From Rhizobium hidalgonense (GTDB taxonomy: Bacteria > Pseudomonadota > Alphaproteobacteria > Rhizobiales > Rhizobiaceae): a stretch of DNA of 64,000 bases. The stretch spans positions 23,267 through 87,266 of the forward strand of contig NZ_LODW01000057.1 of NCBI RefSeq assembly GCF_002914525.1, read 5' to 3'. Position 1 is the first letter of the stretch. Each line of letters opens with the position of its first letter. Below, piece after piece: positions 41,814 to 51,483 of the stretch. Under the pieces are notes generated by a model that did no database searches, had not been told where the DNA came from, and saw only the letters and a list, made by a program, of their open reading frames with translations. Made by a program: the position numbers and the translations under genes.

Positions 41814-42488
41814 TTATTCGACCGGGGTTGTCTGGCTGACCTGAGTGGCGCTTTCGGCCTGGTCGGCGATATGCGGCAGAACCTGTACCGCCGTGCCGAT
41901 GGGGCAACGCTGGTAAAGGTCGATGGCATCCTCGTTGAACATCCGGATACAGCCGCTGGAAGCATCCTTGCCGATGCTCCATGGCTCAAGCGTGCCGTGG
42001 AAGCGATAGCCGGTGTCGACGCCGTCGCGATGCAGATACATGGCGCGGGGGCCAAGCGGGTTCTTCGGTGAGCCTCCCTCCACGAATTCGGGCAGTTCGG
42101 GATGGCGCTTGCGCATCTCGGGAGGCGGCGTCCAGCGCGGCCAAAGCGATTTGGCGTCGATCGTGGCGCGGCCAAACCATTTGAACCCCTCGCGGCCGAC
42201 GCCGACGCCATAGCGAATGGCCGTCTTGTTCTCCATGATCACGTAGAGAAAGTGATGCCTGGTATCGACGACGACGGTGCCGATCGGCTCGCTGCTGAAA
42301 TATTTGACAACCTGGCGGTGCCACTTCTTTTCGATCTTGGTGAAGTTGGTCCTTCGGAACGTCACGCCGTTGTCGACGATGGTTCCGTCGAAATAGGAGG
42401 ACGCCGCAGCGAAGGCCGGTTTCGCGACCGCACCGGCGCCAAGTAACGCCAAACCACCCAGCACAATATTTCTGCGAGTCCACGGCAT
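41814..42488 (-). CDS. L,D-transpeptidase (YkuD family)
   Basis: This 224-residue envelope enzyme has a twin-arginine-like export signal (WTRRNIVLGGLALLGAG, residues ~3-19) and a YkuD catalytic domain (~75-205) with the motif FHGTLEPWSIG followed by SSGCIRM, the Cys being the nucleophile. It forms 3-3 peptidoglycan cross-links or attaches proteins to the wall. I chose the ATG at 42488 after AAGGGGG; an ATG at 42551 has no ribosome site. It is in an operon with the OmpA-like lipoprotein gene. Confidence 0.92.
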   Translation of the reverse strand: MPWTRRNIVLGGLALLGAGAVAKPAFAAASSYFDGTIVDNGVTFRRTNFTKIEKKWHRQVVKYFSSEPIGTVVVDTRHHFLYVIMENKTAIRYGVGVGREGFKWFGRATIDAKSLWPRWTPPPEMRKRHPELPEFVEGGSPKNPLGPRAMYLHRDGVDTGYRFHGTLEPWSIGKDASSGCIRMFNEDAIDLYQRCPIGTAVQVLPHIADQAESATQVSQTTPVE

Positions 42489-42624
42489 CGGCAATATCCC
42501 CCTTAAAGCCAAGCAGCGAAGCGTCAGTAAAGCAGATTTTTCATTTGCCACAACAGAAAAATCATCTCCTCCCTAAAGGCGCAGATCGGGTCACGGGCCT
42601 CCTGTGTCTGGTATTGCCCCATCG

Positions 42625-43608
42625 TTACTCTGGAATACCACGGCGCTTCGAGTTAAAGGGCCGGGCATTCGTCTCCTCTGAAATCGGCATGTCTCTTTCC
42701 GCAACCGCCTGTAAGCCGATGCTCCTCACACGCGGCAGTTCCGTTTCTTGTGCGAATGCCTCCACAAGATCACAAAGCATCTCTCGCGCAACGCCAGGGA
42801 TCACATGATGGGGCAAATGCCCGACACCTTCCAGCAATCTGACAATCGGCCCCGGATGCTTCCTGCAAAGCCAATCAATATGCCAGTTCGGTGAAATCAC
42901 GCGATCCGCCATCCCGAATAGAACGTGCAGGGGAAGATCGCCACGCAGATCTGGAAGGCGCTCCATGTCTCGGTTGAAGGCGCGCAACTCGTCTGCCATC
43001 GTGCGGATGTTAATGGGATTGATCACTTGAGAGGCCGGCAGGCACGAGAGATGAGAAGGCAGGGGATTGGGAAAAGAGGACGACCTCAGACCTCGATCAA
43101 GAAAGAATGCTGGCCACCGGCTGATGACGTGCTGGCGGATCAACGGCCCGACCACCGGAGCGACCGCCGATCTAAGCACAATCAATGGCCTCGATGGCAT
43201 AGGCGCGCAACATGGGGAAATGAGAAAAAGTCCGCTGACGAGGCCTGGTCTTCTTGCAGCAAGGTGTAACGCCGCTGCGCTGCCGATCGAGTGCGCCACG
43301 ATCCTCACCTCCGGCAGGTCAAGAGACGCGAGAAGGCGTTCAAGCCAGAAGGACTGTCCCTCAGGTCCACGTTCAGCCGGTGCAAGCGGCGTGCTCAGTC
43401 CATAGCCAGGCCGATCGGGTGCAATGATCCGGAAATCGCTGTTGTCGAAGGGAAGCAAAATTTCCTGCGCAAGGCTGCCGCAGCCATGCAGGAGGACGAC
43501 TGGTATGCCGTGTGAGTTGCCACCGTCAAGGATGTGAACATCCTGATCTTCAACGTGAATCGTTGTTCCGAGCGTCGGCTGGAGTGGCTTCGCTGACATG
43601 AACCGCAT
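42625..43608 (-). CDS. Alpha/beta hydrolase
   Basis: This 327-residue hydrolase has oxyanion-side LLHGCGS (~40), PDRPGYGLS, nucleophile elbow AHSIGSAAA (Ser ~107), an acid in FGMADRVI (~235) and a His in EGVGHLPHH (~262). A long C-terminal tail of about 45 residues follows the catalytic core. Substrate unknown. Two candidate starts (43608 and 43599) both lack a clear ribosome site. It is divergent from the AI-2E family gene. Confidence 0.85.
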   Translation of the reverse strand: MRFMSAKPLQPTLGTTIHVEDQDVHILDGGNSHGIPVVLLHGCGSLAQEILLPFDNSDFRIIAPDRPGYGLSTPLAPAERGPEGQSFWLERLLASLDLPEVRIVAHSIGSAAALHLAARRPGLVSGLFLISPCCAPMPSRPLIVLRSAVAPVVGPLIRQHVISRWPAFFLDRGLRSSSFPNPLPSHLSCLPASQVINPINIRTMADELRAFNRDMERLPDLRGDLPLHVLFGMADRVISPNWHIDWLCRKHPGPIVRLLEGVGHLPHHVIPGVAREMLCDLVEAFAQETELPRVRSIGLQAVAERDMPISEETNARPFNSKRRGIPE

Positions 43609-43750
43609 AACAAAAATCAGAAGAAGAAGTTCCGACCGGTTGCGGGACGGCGCCTACGGCAATAAGCCGTTGGAGTAGGATGGAAGGCAGGCCCAGCGTT
43701 GCCGCCTTATCTGTGCTACCATTATCGCGGTCTCGAAGCGGAAAGATCGA

Positions 43751-44800
43751 ATGCTCCGTCAGCGTGTCAGTTTCTATGTGCTTCTGGTACTCGTGACCAT
43801 TGCGTTCGTCGCCGTCGTGCTACCGTTCTATTCGGCGATATTCTGGGCAGTCGTCCTCGCTATCATCTTCTTCCCGCTTCACGCCCGTATAGAGGCTCGG
43901 CTGGGTGGTCGGGGAAACCTTGCTGCGGCGCTGTCTGTGTTGATCTGTCTCTGCGTCGTTATCATTCCCGGGCTGATCGTCCTCAGTTCACTCGTCCAGC
44001 AGGGCAACCATCTCTACCAACGTATGGACACTGGCGAGATCGACGTCCGGAGCTTTATACATAACCTGCAGGAAGCATTGCCCTTGTTCCTTCGCGACTG
44101 GCTCCGGAGCATCGAGCTGAACGGCGTCGACACGTTTCAGGATCGCGTTTCCTCGGCATTGATGCAGGGCGGCAGTTTTTTTGCCGGACGCGCCTTGAGC
44201 CTCGGTCAGAACACCCTACGGTTCTTCGTCACCTTCGGCGTGATGCTCTATCTCCTGTTCTTCATGTTCCGGGACGGGCGCGCCCTTGCCCGCGCCATCA
44301 GAAGAGCGCTGCCTCTCAGCGATTCTCATACCCTTCGCTTCACCTCCAAATTCACTTCGGTCGTTCACGCGACCGTTCGAGGCAATATTATCATCGCCAT
44401 CATCCAGGGTTCGATTGGCGGCATTGCCTTCTGGGCCCTCGGCGTCGAGCCAGCCCTGCTGTGGGGCGTGCTGATGAGCTTCCTGTCGCTGCTGCCTGCG
44501 GTCGGCGCCGCATTGATCTGGGTGCCCACGGCCATTTACCTGGCCCTGGCCGGCTTTTGGGTAAAGGCGATTGTGCTGGTTGCCGTCGGCGGCCTCGTCA
44601 TTGGTCTTGTCGATAATCTTCTGAGGCCATTCTTGGTTGGCAGGGAGACCAAGCTTCCCGACTATGTTGTCCTCATTTCCACCATTGGCGGCATTTCTCT
44701 CGTAGGCATCAATGGTTTCGTGATCGGCCCGTTGATAGCCGCTCTCTTCATCGCCGCTTGGGGGATATTCGTGGAGGAGGAGGGCACGTCGGATTCCTGA
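43751..44800 (+). CDS. AI-2E family transporter-like membrane protein
   Basis: This 349-residue integral membrane protein (PerM/YdiK/TqsA family, Pfam AI-2E_transport) has about 7-8 hydrophobic spans, starting with FYVLLVLVTIAFVAVVLPFY (8-27). The family-typical GLVDNLLRPFLVG lies near residue 290. Functions in this family vary from signal export to Na+/H+ antiport, so the name should not be taken as evidence of autoinducer transport. Confidence 0.9.
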   Translation: MLRQRVSFYVLLVLVTIAFVAVVLPFYSAIFWAVVLAIIFFPLHARIEARLGGRGNLAAALSVLICLCVVIIPGLIVLSSLVQQGNHLYQRMDTGEIDVRSFIHNLQEALPLFLRDWLRSIELNGVDTFQDRVSSALMQGGSFFAGRALSLGQNTLRFFVTFGVMLYLLFFMFRDGRALARAIRRALPLSDSHTLRFTSKFTSVVHATVRGNIIIAIIQGSIGGIAFWALGVEPALLWGVLMSFLSLLPAVGAALIWVPTAIYLALAGFWVKAIVLVAVGGLVIGLVDNLLRPFLVGRETKLPDYVVLISTIGGISLVGINGFVIGPLIAALFIAAWGIFVEEEGTSDS

Positions 44801-44893
44801 CGATGCGGCCGGAGCATTTAACGATGGCTTCTGGAACTTTCGTCTCCCTGACTGGTTTGATAGATTCAAAGCATCATCATGGGGGGTGGAGCC

Positions 44894-45415
44894 ATGAGCG
44901 CTTGGGGTGTCGCCGTCTTCGATAAGATGCTGGAAACCACAAATATGCGGTACGACGATCTGATGGCCGAGCAGGGACCTGAAAGGCAACTCGTCTGGCA
45001 TGTACTCGGCGCGGTTTTTCATACGCTGCGAGATCGTCTGCCGGCTGCGCAGCTGCCGCTCCTTGCGCGCGGCGCCTATTGCGATCGATACGATCCTTTC
45101 AACGTCCGCTCCCGTTCCCTGGATGAGTTCCTGGAGCAGGTGAACGACGAGCTTTCATCGACGCGTCCGGTAGACGCGAAGGAGGCGGTGCGGTCGGTTT
45201 TCCGGGTGCTTTCCCACTCTATCGATCCGGGCGAGGTGCCGAAAGTGCGCCACGGACTGCCGGCAGAAGTCCAGGCGCCCTGGCCGGATCCGGATATGCG
45301 CCATTGGAGGCCCATCGAGAGAGTGGCAGGAGCCGCAACCGCACCGTTACGGAAACGACTCTCACCGGATCATTCGACGTCCACTAACCGCAAAAGGCAG
45401 GAGGAAAGACCATGA
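44894..45415 (+). CDS. DUF2267 protein
   Basis: This 173-residue cytosolic protein has a DUF2267 domain (VLGAVFHTLRDRLPAAQLPLL and ADRGAYCDRYDPF-like ARGAYCDRYDP). The start at 44894 follows a GGTGGAG leader. It overlaps the following CBS protein gene as ATGA, so the two are translated together. DUF2267 proteins often sit beside CBS-domain and stress genes in rhizobia; the function is unknown. Confidence 0.85.
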   Translation: MSAWGVAVFDKMLETTNMRYDDLMAEQGPERQLVWHVLGAVFHTLRDRLPAAQLPLLARGAYCDRYDPFNVRSRSLDEFLEQVNDELSSTRPVDAKEAVRSVFRVLSHSIDPGEVPKVRHGLPAEVQAPWPDPDMRHWRPIERVAGAATAPLRKRLSPDHSTSTNRKRQEERP

Positions 45416-45837
45416 AAGTGTCAGAGATCATGTCGCGCGATGTAGAAATCGCTAACCCTAATCAGACGATTGCCGAGATCGCGAGATGCATGGCCGACAG
45501 GCAGATCGGCTTTCTGCCGGTCGGCGACAACGACCGGCTCGTCGGAACCATCACGGACCGCGATCTCGTCGTGCGCGGGCTTGCCGACGGACTCGGGGGC
45601 GATGCAAAGGTGCGCGAAGTCATGTCGCGCGATGTCAAATATTGTTTCGAAGACGAAGATCTCGACGACGTGACCCGCAATATGGGGCAGGTCCAGGTCC
45701 GCCGCCTTCCCGTCGTCAATCGTGACAAACGGCTTACCGGCGTCATCTCGCTCGGCGATGCGTCCCTGGCGGACACTGCTGCAGCGGGAGCCGGATTGAA
45801 AAAAGTGTCCCGCCCGGGCGGCGCACATGCACATTAG
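45412..45837 (+). CDS. CBS-domain protein
   Basis: This 141-residue protein consists of a tandem pair of CBS motifs: VSEIMSRDVEIANPNQTI, FLPVGDNDRLVGTITDRDLV, then VREVMSRDVKYC, RRLPVVNRDKRLTGVISLGD. Such pairs bind adenosyl nucleotides. The domains are not fused to an enzyme here. The ribosome site AGGAGGAAAG lies inside the preceding gene. It is convergent with the peptide ABC operon; only 50 bp separate them. Confidence 0.93.
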   Translation: MKVSEIMSRDVEIANPNQTIAEIARCMADRQIGFLPVGDNDRLVGTITDRDLVVRGLADGLGGDAKVREVMSRDVKYCFEDEDLDDVTRNMGQVQVRRLPVVNRDKRLTGVISLGDASLADTAAAGAGLKKVSRPGGAHAH

Positions 45838-45887
45838 AACAGGGGTAACGTTAGGCCTGAAGCAATCAGCGATCTTGTCGTTTGAGA

Positions 45888-46895
45888 TCATTCATCGTTG
45901 AGGTGGCAAGCCGACAGGTGCCCCGGTGCAATTTCCTTTCTCACCGGCACTTCCATATGACAGCGGTCCATCGCAAATGGGCATCTCGGATGGAAGTGAC
46001 AGCCTGTCGGCGGGTTTATCGGGCTGGGCAGTTCGCCATCGACGGGCTTGAACTGTTGCTTGCCGTGTTCGATGCGCGGCACCTCGGCCAACAGCGCTTT
46101 CGTGTAAGGATGATTGGGCCGCCTGAAAACCTCCTCGACGGGCGCCTCTTCGACGATGCGGCCAAGATACATGATCGCAACGCGATCGGAAATATGTTCC
46201 ACAACGCCGAGATCATGGCTGACGAACAAATAGGTCAGGTCGAGCTTGTCACGAAGTTCCATGAACAGGTTGATCACCTGGGCCTGAATGGAAACGTCGA
46301 GTGCGGCGACGCTTTCGTCACAGACGAGGAATTTCGGCTGCACGGCGAGCGCGCGCGCAATATTGACGCGCTGCCGCTGGCCACCGGAAAACTGGTGCGG
46401 GTATCGCTTTTTCATGGCCGGGTCGAAACCGGCCAGCATCAAATATTTGTCGACATAGGCGTCGCGTTCCGTCGAGCGGGCAAGCCCATGCGCTCGAGGC
46501 GCCTCCCAGATAAGCTGCTCGACGGTCATGCGCGGATTGAGAGCCGCCATCGGGTTCTGGAAAATCATCTGGCTGGCGAGACCGAACTGATGCTGCTCAC
46601 CTTTCGACATGGCGCTTCGGTCCATCCCCTTCCAGAGAATGTGGCCCTGACTTGGCGAGGTGATCCCTGCAATGGCGCGGCCGAGCGTCGACTTCCCGCA
46701 GCCGCTTTCGCCGACAAGGCCGACAACCTCTCCGGGCCGAATGCTGAGGCTGACATTATCAAGCGCGTGAACGACAGGCGCCGGCTTAGCCAATTTGAGC
46801 TTGAGCGCGATCTTGGCGGCGAGATCGGGTTTGGCTCCGAAGCGCTGCGACACGTTCCTCGCTTCAATCAGGGGCGCGGCGGTCGCCGTCATCAT
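45888..46895 (-). CDS. Dipeptide/oligopeptide ABC ATPase (DppF-like)
   Basis: This 335-residue ATPase has Walker A GESGCGKSTLG, Q-loop FQNPMAALNP, signature FSGGQRQRVNIARAL, Walker B FLVCDESVAALD and the C-terminal oligo_HPY zinc/Cys motif (GCHFHPRCPFAMDRC). The ATG at 46895 overlaps the stop of the DppD-like gene. It is the last gene of a seven-gene peptide-uptake operon. Confidence 0.93.
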   Translation of the reverse strand: MMTATAAPLIEARNVSQRFGAKPDLAAKIALKLKLAKPAPVVHALDNVSLSIRPGEVVGLVGESGCGKSTLGRAIAGITSPSQGHILWKGMDRSAMSKGEQHQFGLASQMIFQNPMAALNPRMTVEQLIWEAPRAHGLARSTERDAYVDKYLMLAGFDPAMKKRYPHQFSGGQRQRVNIARALAVQPKFLVCDESVAALDVSIQAQVINLFMELRDKLDLTYLFVSHDLGVVEHISDRVAIMYLGRIVEEAPVEEVFRRPNHPYTKALLAEVPRIEHGKQQFKPVDGELPSPINPPTGCHFHPRCPFAMDRCHMEVPVRKEIAPGHLSACHLNDE

Positions 46896-47869
46896 GCTAC
46901 CTCTTTCGTTACGGGATGAATGCAACGGAAGGAGCGATCGCCTTCCGGCATGAGCGCGGGCATGACCAGACAGCCGTCGGTTGCCCGATCGCAGCGCGTA
47001 CGAAAACTGCATCCCTGTGGGAGGCGGTTGATCGCCGGCGTCATGCCGCGGATCTGGTGAAGGGGCTCTCCGCGTCTGTTTTGCGAAGGAACCGACGCGA
47101 TCAGACCGGCCGTGTAGGGATGGTGAGGATCGGTCAGAACCTTGCCCACCGGTCCGGTCTCGACGAGGCGGCCGGCATACATGACGGCGATCTCGTCGGC
47201 CAATCTTGAGACGATCGCCAGATCGTGGGTGATCCAGATCACCGCCGTATTTCCCTGTTCGGTGAGCTTCTGGAATTCGGAAATAATCTGGCTCTGGATC
47301 GTCACATCAAGCGCCGTTGTCGGTTCATCGGCGATAATAAGGTCCGGCTTATGAAGAAGCGCAATGGCAATCGCCACACGCTGGCGCATTCCGCCGGAAA
47401 ACTGATGCGGGTAGGCGGCAAGCCTTTCTTCAGGGCTTGGTATTCCGACCAGCGCCAAAGCATCCCGCGCCCGCTGCCGGGCGGCATCCTTCGAGACTCG
47501 CTCGTGTGCCTGGACGGCTTCCACCATCTGCGTCCCGACCGTCAGGACGGGATTGAGCGTCATCATGGGATCCTGGAATACCATGGCGATCCGCTTGCCG
47601 CGCAGCTGCCGCATCTCTTCGTCAGAATATTTCGCGATATCGGCGCCATCGAAGATGACCCGGCCGCCGGCAACCCTGCCGGGCTTATCGAGGAGCCGCA
47701 TGATCGAGAAGCCGGTCACCGACTTTCCGGATCCGGATTCTCCCACAAGACCAAGGACCATGCCGCGCTCCACCGTGAACGACACATCATTGACGGCGCA
47801 AAGGCTGGGGCGTCCCCTGCCGCCGCCGAATTCGGTGACGAGATTGCTCACTTGCAGCAACGGGGTCAT
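46892..47869 (-). CDS. Dipeptide/oligopeptide ABC ATPase (DppD-like)
   Basis: This 325-residue ATPase has Walker A GESGSGKSVTG, Q-loop FQDPMMTLNP, signature FSGGMRQRVAIAIAL, Walker B IIADEPTTALD and the C-terminal GCSFRTRCDRA motif. It overlaps genes on both sides by a few bases. Together with the DppF-like partner it forms the heterodimeric motor of the importer. Confidence 0.93.
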   Translation of the reverse strand: MTPLLQVSNLVTEFGGGRGRPSLCAVNDVSFTVERGMVLGLVGESGSGKSVTGFSIMRLLDKPGRVAGGRVIFDGADIAKYSDEEMRQLRGKRIAMVFQDPMMTLNPVLTVGTQMVEAVQAHERVSKDAARQRARDALALVGIPSPEERLAAYPHQFSGGMRQRVAIAIALLHKPDLIIADEPTTALDVTIQSQIISEFQKLTEQGNTAVIWITHDLAIVSRLADEIAVMYAGRLVETGPVGKVLTDPHHPYTAGLIASVPSQNRRGEPLHQIRGMTPAINRLPQGCSFRTRCDRATDGCLVMPALMPEGDRSFRCIHPVTKEVA

Positions 47870-48780
47870 GATATGTTCCTGGGGTTGAGGACATCGCGCA
47901 GCCGGTCGCCGACGAGATTGATCGCCGCTATCGTGACCAGAAGGGCAATGCCGGGGAAGAAGCTGATCCAGTAGAGGCCGGTCAGAAGATACTGGTAGCC
48001 TGTCGAGATCAGCATGCCGAGCGAGGGTTCGGTCACGGAGGCACCAAGACCGAGGAAGGACAAGGTTGCTTCAAGACCGATTGCCCGGGCGACCTGCATG
48101 GTGGCGATGACGATGACGGGCGCAAGACAGTTCGGCAGCAGGTGCCTGAAGAGGATACGCCATCCGGGCAGGCGCAGCATCCGGGCCGCCTCGATATATT
48201 CCTTCTCGCGCTCGACCAGAGCGGTGCCGCGGACGGTTCGCGCATAGGTCGCCCACTCGGCGATGATCAGTGCGATCACGACATTGGGCACGCCCTTGCC
48301 GAGCACGGCAAGCATCATGAGCGCCATCAATATGGTGGGAAACGACAGCTGCAGGTCGACGAGCCGCATCATCGCGGTTTCCGTGCGCCCTCCCACGTAA
48401 GCGGCGAACAATCCGGCTGAGGTTCCGATGATGGCAGCAGCGAAAGCCGACAGAACGCCCACCAGCAACGAGGTACGCAGCCCATAGAGGATGCCGGACA
48501 GGATATCGCGGCCCTGGCTGTCGGTGCCAAGGTGATAGACAAGCCCGGTCATGGATTCGGAACCCGGCGGCAGTCGTCCATCCATGATGTCGAGCTGCAT
48601 CAAATCATAGGGATTTTGCGGAGAGATCCATGGCGCAAACAGCGCCAGGCAACAGATGATCACCAGCGTGAGGAAGGCGATCGCGGCTGCCGGAGAGCTG
48701 AAGAAATCCGTGACCCCTTTCGACAGGCGACTGGGTTCGGGCGTTGGAGCACTGGTGTCTTGCGTTTGTGGTTCGGCCAT
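47866..48780 (-). CDS. Peptide ABC permease (DppC-like)
   Basis: This 304-residue inner-membrane permease has a first span near residues 33-53 (AAAIAFLTLVIICCLALFAPW), the typical HYLGTDSQGRDILSGILYG-like LGTDSQGRDILSGI (~90) and the EAA-loop EAARMLRLPGWRILFRHLLPN (~200). It pairs with the DppB-like protein. Stop and start overlap the neighbours (DppD by 4 bases). Confidence 0.92.
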   Translation of the reverse strand: MAEPQTQDTSAPTPEPSRLSKGVTDFFSSPAAAIAFLTLVIICCLALFAPWISPQNPYDLMQLDIMDGRLPPGSESMTGLVYHLGTDSQGRDILSGILYGLRTSLLVGVLSAFAAAIIGTSAGLFAAYVGGRTETAMMRLVDLQLSFPTILMALMMLAVLGKGVPNVVIALIIAEWATYARTVRGTALVEREKEYIEAARMLRLPGWRILFRHLLPNCLAPVIVIATMQVARAIGLEATLSFLGLGASVTEPSLGMLISTGYQYLLTGLYWISFFPGIALLVTIAAINLVGDRLRDVLNPRNIS

Positions 48781-48784
48781 GGGG

Positions 48785-49759
48785 TCAAGCCTTTCCTTCC
48801 AGCCGGACCCGCGGATCCAGAAGGGTATAACAGATATCGATGATGAAATTGAGGGCGACGAAGAGCAGCACCATCATCATCAGGTAGGCGACGATGACCG
48901 GGCGATCGAGAAGGTTGATCGAGTCGATGATGAGCTTGCCCATGCCCGGCCAGGCAAAGATGCTTTCGGTGACGACCGAAAAGGCGATGAGTGAGCCGAA
49001 CTCGAGACCGATGATGGTCACCACCGGGATCATCAGGTTCTTGAGAACGTGCACGGAAATGATCCGCCGCTCTCGCAATCCCTTGGCGCGGGCGAACTTC
49101 ACATAGTCCTGAGGAAGGACCTCCTGCACGCCGGCGCGGGTCAGCCGAAGAATGAGCGACGTCTTGAACAGAGCCAGGTTGAAGGCCGGCAATAAAAGGT
49201 GCCGAATGCCATCCCCGGTCAGAAACGACCATTGTGCGCCAAACAGCTCCTGCGTCGGGCCGCGGCCGTTCGTCGGCAGCCAGCCAAGCTCGACGGAAAA
49301 GACCATGATCAGCATCAGACCAACCCAGAAGGTCGGAAGCGAGAAGCCCAGAATCGAGCCGCTCATGATGAGCTTGGAGGAGATCCGATTGGGGTAGAGC
49401 CCTGCATACAGCCCAAGCGGAAGACCGAACAGCAGCGCGATGCCGAGAGCCGTGATCGCCAGCTCGAGTGTTGCGGGGAGACGTTCGAGGATCAGACCCA
49501 GCGCCGGCCGGCCATAAACGAAGCTGTTGCCGAAGTCCCCGTGCAGAAGTCCTTGGAGAAACAGCAGATATTGTTTCCACAGCGGCTGATCCAGGCCGTA
49601 ATGGGCGATAACGAGAGCCCGCTCCGCCTGATTGGCGTCCGGGTTGATGAGGATGTCGACTGGGTTGCCGATCACATTGACGCCGATGAAGACAATGATC
49701 GTCATCGCGACAACGACGAACAACGCCTGAAGCAACCGCCTGATAATGGATGTGACCAT
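48785..49759 (-). CDS. Peptide ABC permease (DppB-like)
   Basis: This 324-residue permease begins MVTSIIRRLLQALFVVVAMTI with an N-terminal span and carries the DppB motif GDFGNSFVYGRP (~100) and EAA-loop VKFARAKGLRERRIISVHVL (~210). The ATG at 49759 follows GGGAGAGG. It precedes the DppC-like gene by 4 bp. It lies downstream of ggt after the palindromic repeat at 49827-49871. Confidence 0.92.
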   Translation of the reverse strand: MVTSIIRRLLQALFVVVAMTIIVFIGVNVIGNPVDILINPDANQAERALVIAHYGLDQPLWKQYLLFLQGLLHGDFGNSFVYGRPALGLILERLPATLELAITALGIALLFGLPLGLYAGLYPNRISSKLIMSGSILGFSLPTFWVGLMLIMVFSVELGWLPTNGRGPTQELFGAQWSFLTGDGIRHLLLPAFNLALFKTSLILRLTRAGVQEVLPQDYVKFARAKGLRERRIISVHVLKNLMIPVVTIIGLEFGSLIAFSVVTESIFAWPGMGKLIIDSINLLDRPVIVAYLMMMVLLFVALNFIIDICYTLLDPRVRLEGKA

Positions 49760-49826
49760 TGAACCTCTCCCAGCGCCGCGCATCTTTTCGAGAGCCGCAA
49801 AGGACGCTGTAACACCTTAAATCTAC

Positions 49827-49871
49827 GCATGTCGTTGTCGCAAAACCGCTGCACACTTTTGCGCGACATGC
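49827..49871. repeat. REP-like palindromic element, copy 1
   Basis: GCATGTCG..GCAAAA pairs with TTTTGC..CGACATGC around a short loop, giving a strong hairpin. It ends one base from the ggt stop codon. A related copy abuts the stop codon of the binding-protein gene at 52441-52480. Such elements are common in rhizobial intergenic DNA; here they may shield mRNA ends or attenuate transcription into the permease genes. Confidence 0.7.
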
Positions 49872-49872
49872 T

Positions 49873-51483
49873 TTAAGCGACGGAGATCGCCATCCCGTCA
49901 CGTTGCGGGTCGGCCGCGCCTTTCGAGATGCCGCCGTCAATCTTAATCGCGTGGACTGCCGCGAACGCATAGGTCTGCGGCGACCGCGCCACCTGGTAGC
50001 CCTGCGCCCGCAACTCGTCTTCGACAGAGTGGCGAATGCGATTGCAGATGTCGATCGTGTTTGACACGCCTACGATCCTAGGCGCCGAGACGGCTTCGAG
50101 CACGGACATGTCGAAATCGATCATGTTCATCAGGCATTGCGCAACGGCCGGCGCGATATAGCTGCCGCCTGGTGCTCCGATGACGATGCTGGGCTCGTCG
50201 CCCTTGAAGACGATCGTCGGTGCCGCCGAGCTGGGACGCCGCTTGCCGGGCGCGATCGAGCCGGGCTTGCCGGGAAGCGGATTAAAGCGGCTCATCGTGC
50301 CATTGTACATGAAGCCGAGGCCGTCGGTTATCGCGCCCGAGGGACTGCCGAGGGTGTGGGTCATGGCGACTGCATTGCCGTCCTTGTCGATCACCGAGAT
50401 GTGGGTGGTGTCGCGCTGCGAGCTATCAAGACGCGAAACACTGGCGATCTCGCCCGCCTTGATCGCGCGGGCATGGGCCTTTGCATGCTCTTTCGACAGC
50501 AGCTTTTCATAGGGCACGTCGACATAGGCGGGATCGCCCATATGCGCGTCCTTGTCGATCGTCATCCGCTTCATGGCTTCGAATAGGATGCGGACATGTT
50601 CGGCGCTGCCATGCTGCAGCGAGCAAACATCGAACTGCTCCATGATATGCAAGAGTTCCAGCATCGGGAAGCCCGAGCCTGGCGGAGGCGAGGTAGCGAT
50701 GCGGTTGTCGCGGTAGTCGCCCCAAACCGGCTCTGCCTTCGACAATCGGTAACGCGCCAGATCCTCCCGATCAATCAGGCCGCCGTTTGCCTTGAAATCG
50801 CCGGCGATCTGTTCGGCCAGTTCGCCGTGATAGAAGATGTCAGCGCCGCCGCTTCGGGCGATACGTTCGAGGGTCTCTGCCATGTCCTTATTGAAGAGCA
50901 GGTCGCCGACATTCTTGAGCGTGCCGTCGTCGTGGAAATAGGTTCGCCGTCCCGTTGCAGAAAAGCGCAGCTTGTCGAGCGTGTTGGCAAAACCGTCATT
51001 CGACTGGTCCTTGGCCCAATACCAATACATGTGGTTTCGGATCATGAAACCATTACGGGCAAGGCGAATGGCCGGCTTGATGAGATCGGCCCAATCGAAG
51101 GTGCCGTAATCGCGCAGCGCGGTCTCATAACCCTTGAGCGAGCCGGGAGTGCAGACGGCAAGGTAGCCGATATCGGATATATTTCCTTCAAGGACATAGC
51201 CGAAGCCGTCGCGGCTCTGGTGCTTGATCTTGTCGAGCCACATGTCCGGCGCAGCCTTCAACGGCGCGCGCGCATAAAATTCGAGGATCTCGTGCACGCC
51301 CTTTTTCGGCATGTAGACATGCATGGAGCCGAAGCCGCCGATGCCGGCCATCTGCGGGTCGACCACGCCCTGGACGAAGGCACAGGCGAGCGCTGCGTCG
51401 ATGGCATTGCCGCCGCGTTCGAGAACTTCCGCGCCGGCTTCGACTGCCTCCGTCTGAGGCGCCACGATCGTTGCATTTCTCAT
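49873..51483 (-). CDS. ggt: Gamma-glutamyltransferase family protein
   Basis: This 536-residue Ntn-hydrolase is probably self-processed before Thr359 in RDTTHISVIDKDGNAV. Other family marks are AGIGGFGSMHVY and FKGDEPSIVIGAPGGSYI (the GAPGGS oxyanion region). No signal peptide is visible at the N-terminus (MRNATIVAPQTEAVEAG), so a cytosolic location is more likely than the usual periplasmic one. It hydrolyses gamma-glutamyl bonds. Sandwiched between an esterase-like gene and a peptide permease, it probably processes the imported gamma-glutamyl compound. Confidence 0.93.
   Translation of the reverse strand: MRNATIVAPQTEAVEAGAEVLERGGNAIDAALACAFVQGVVDPQMAGIGGFGSMHVYMPKKGVHEILEFYARAPLKAAPDMWLDKIKHQSRDGFGYVLEGNISDIGYLAVCTPGSLKGYETALRDYGTFDWADLIKPAIRLARNGFMIRNHMYWYWAKDQSNDGFANTLDKLRFSATGRRTYFHDDGTLKNVGDLLFNKDMAETLERIARSGGADIFYHGELAEQIAGDFKANGGLIDREDLARYRLSKAEPVWGDYRDNRIATSPPPGSGFPMLELLHIMEQFDVCSLQHGSAEHVRILFEAMKRMTIDKDAHMGDPAYVDVPYEKLLSKEHAKAHARAIKAGEIASVSRLDSSQRDTTHISVIDKDGNAVAMTHTLGSPSGAITDGLGFMYNGTMSRFNPLPGKPGSIAPGKRRPSSAAPTIVFKGDEPSIVIGAPGGSYIAPAVAQCLMNMIDFDMSVLEAVSAPRIVGVSNTIDICNRIRHSVEDELRAQGYQVARSPQTYAFAAVHAIKIDGGISKGAADPQRDGMAISVA

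Noticed and set aside
43751..44800. Autoinducer-2 exporter
   Set aside because: The family name is historical; members include Na+/H+ antiporters, and no quorum-sensing gene is nearby.
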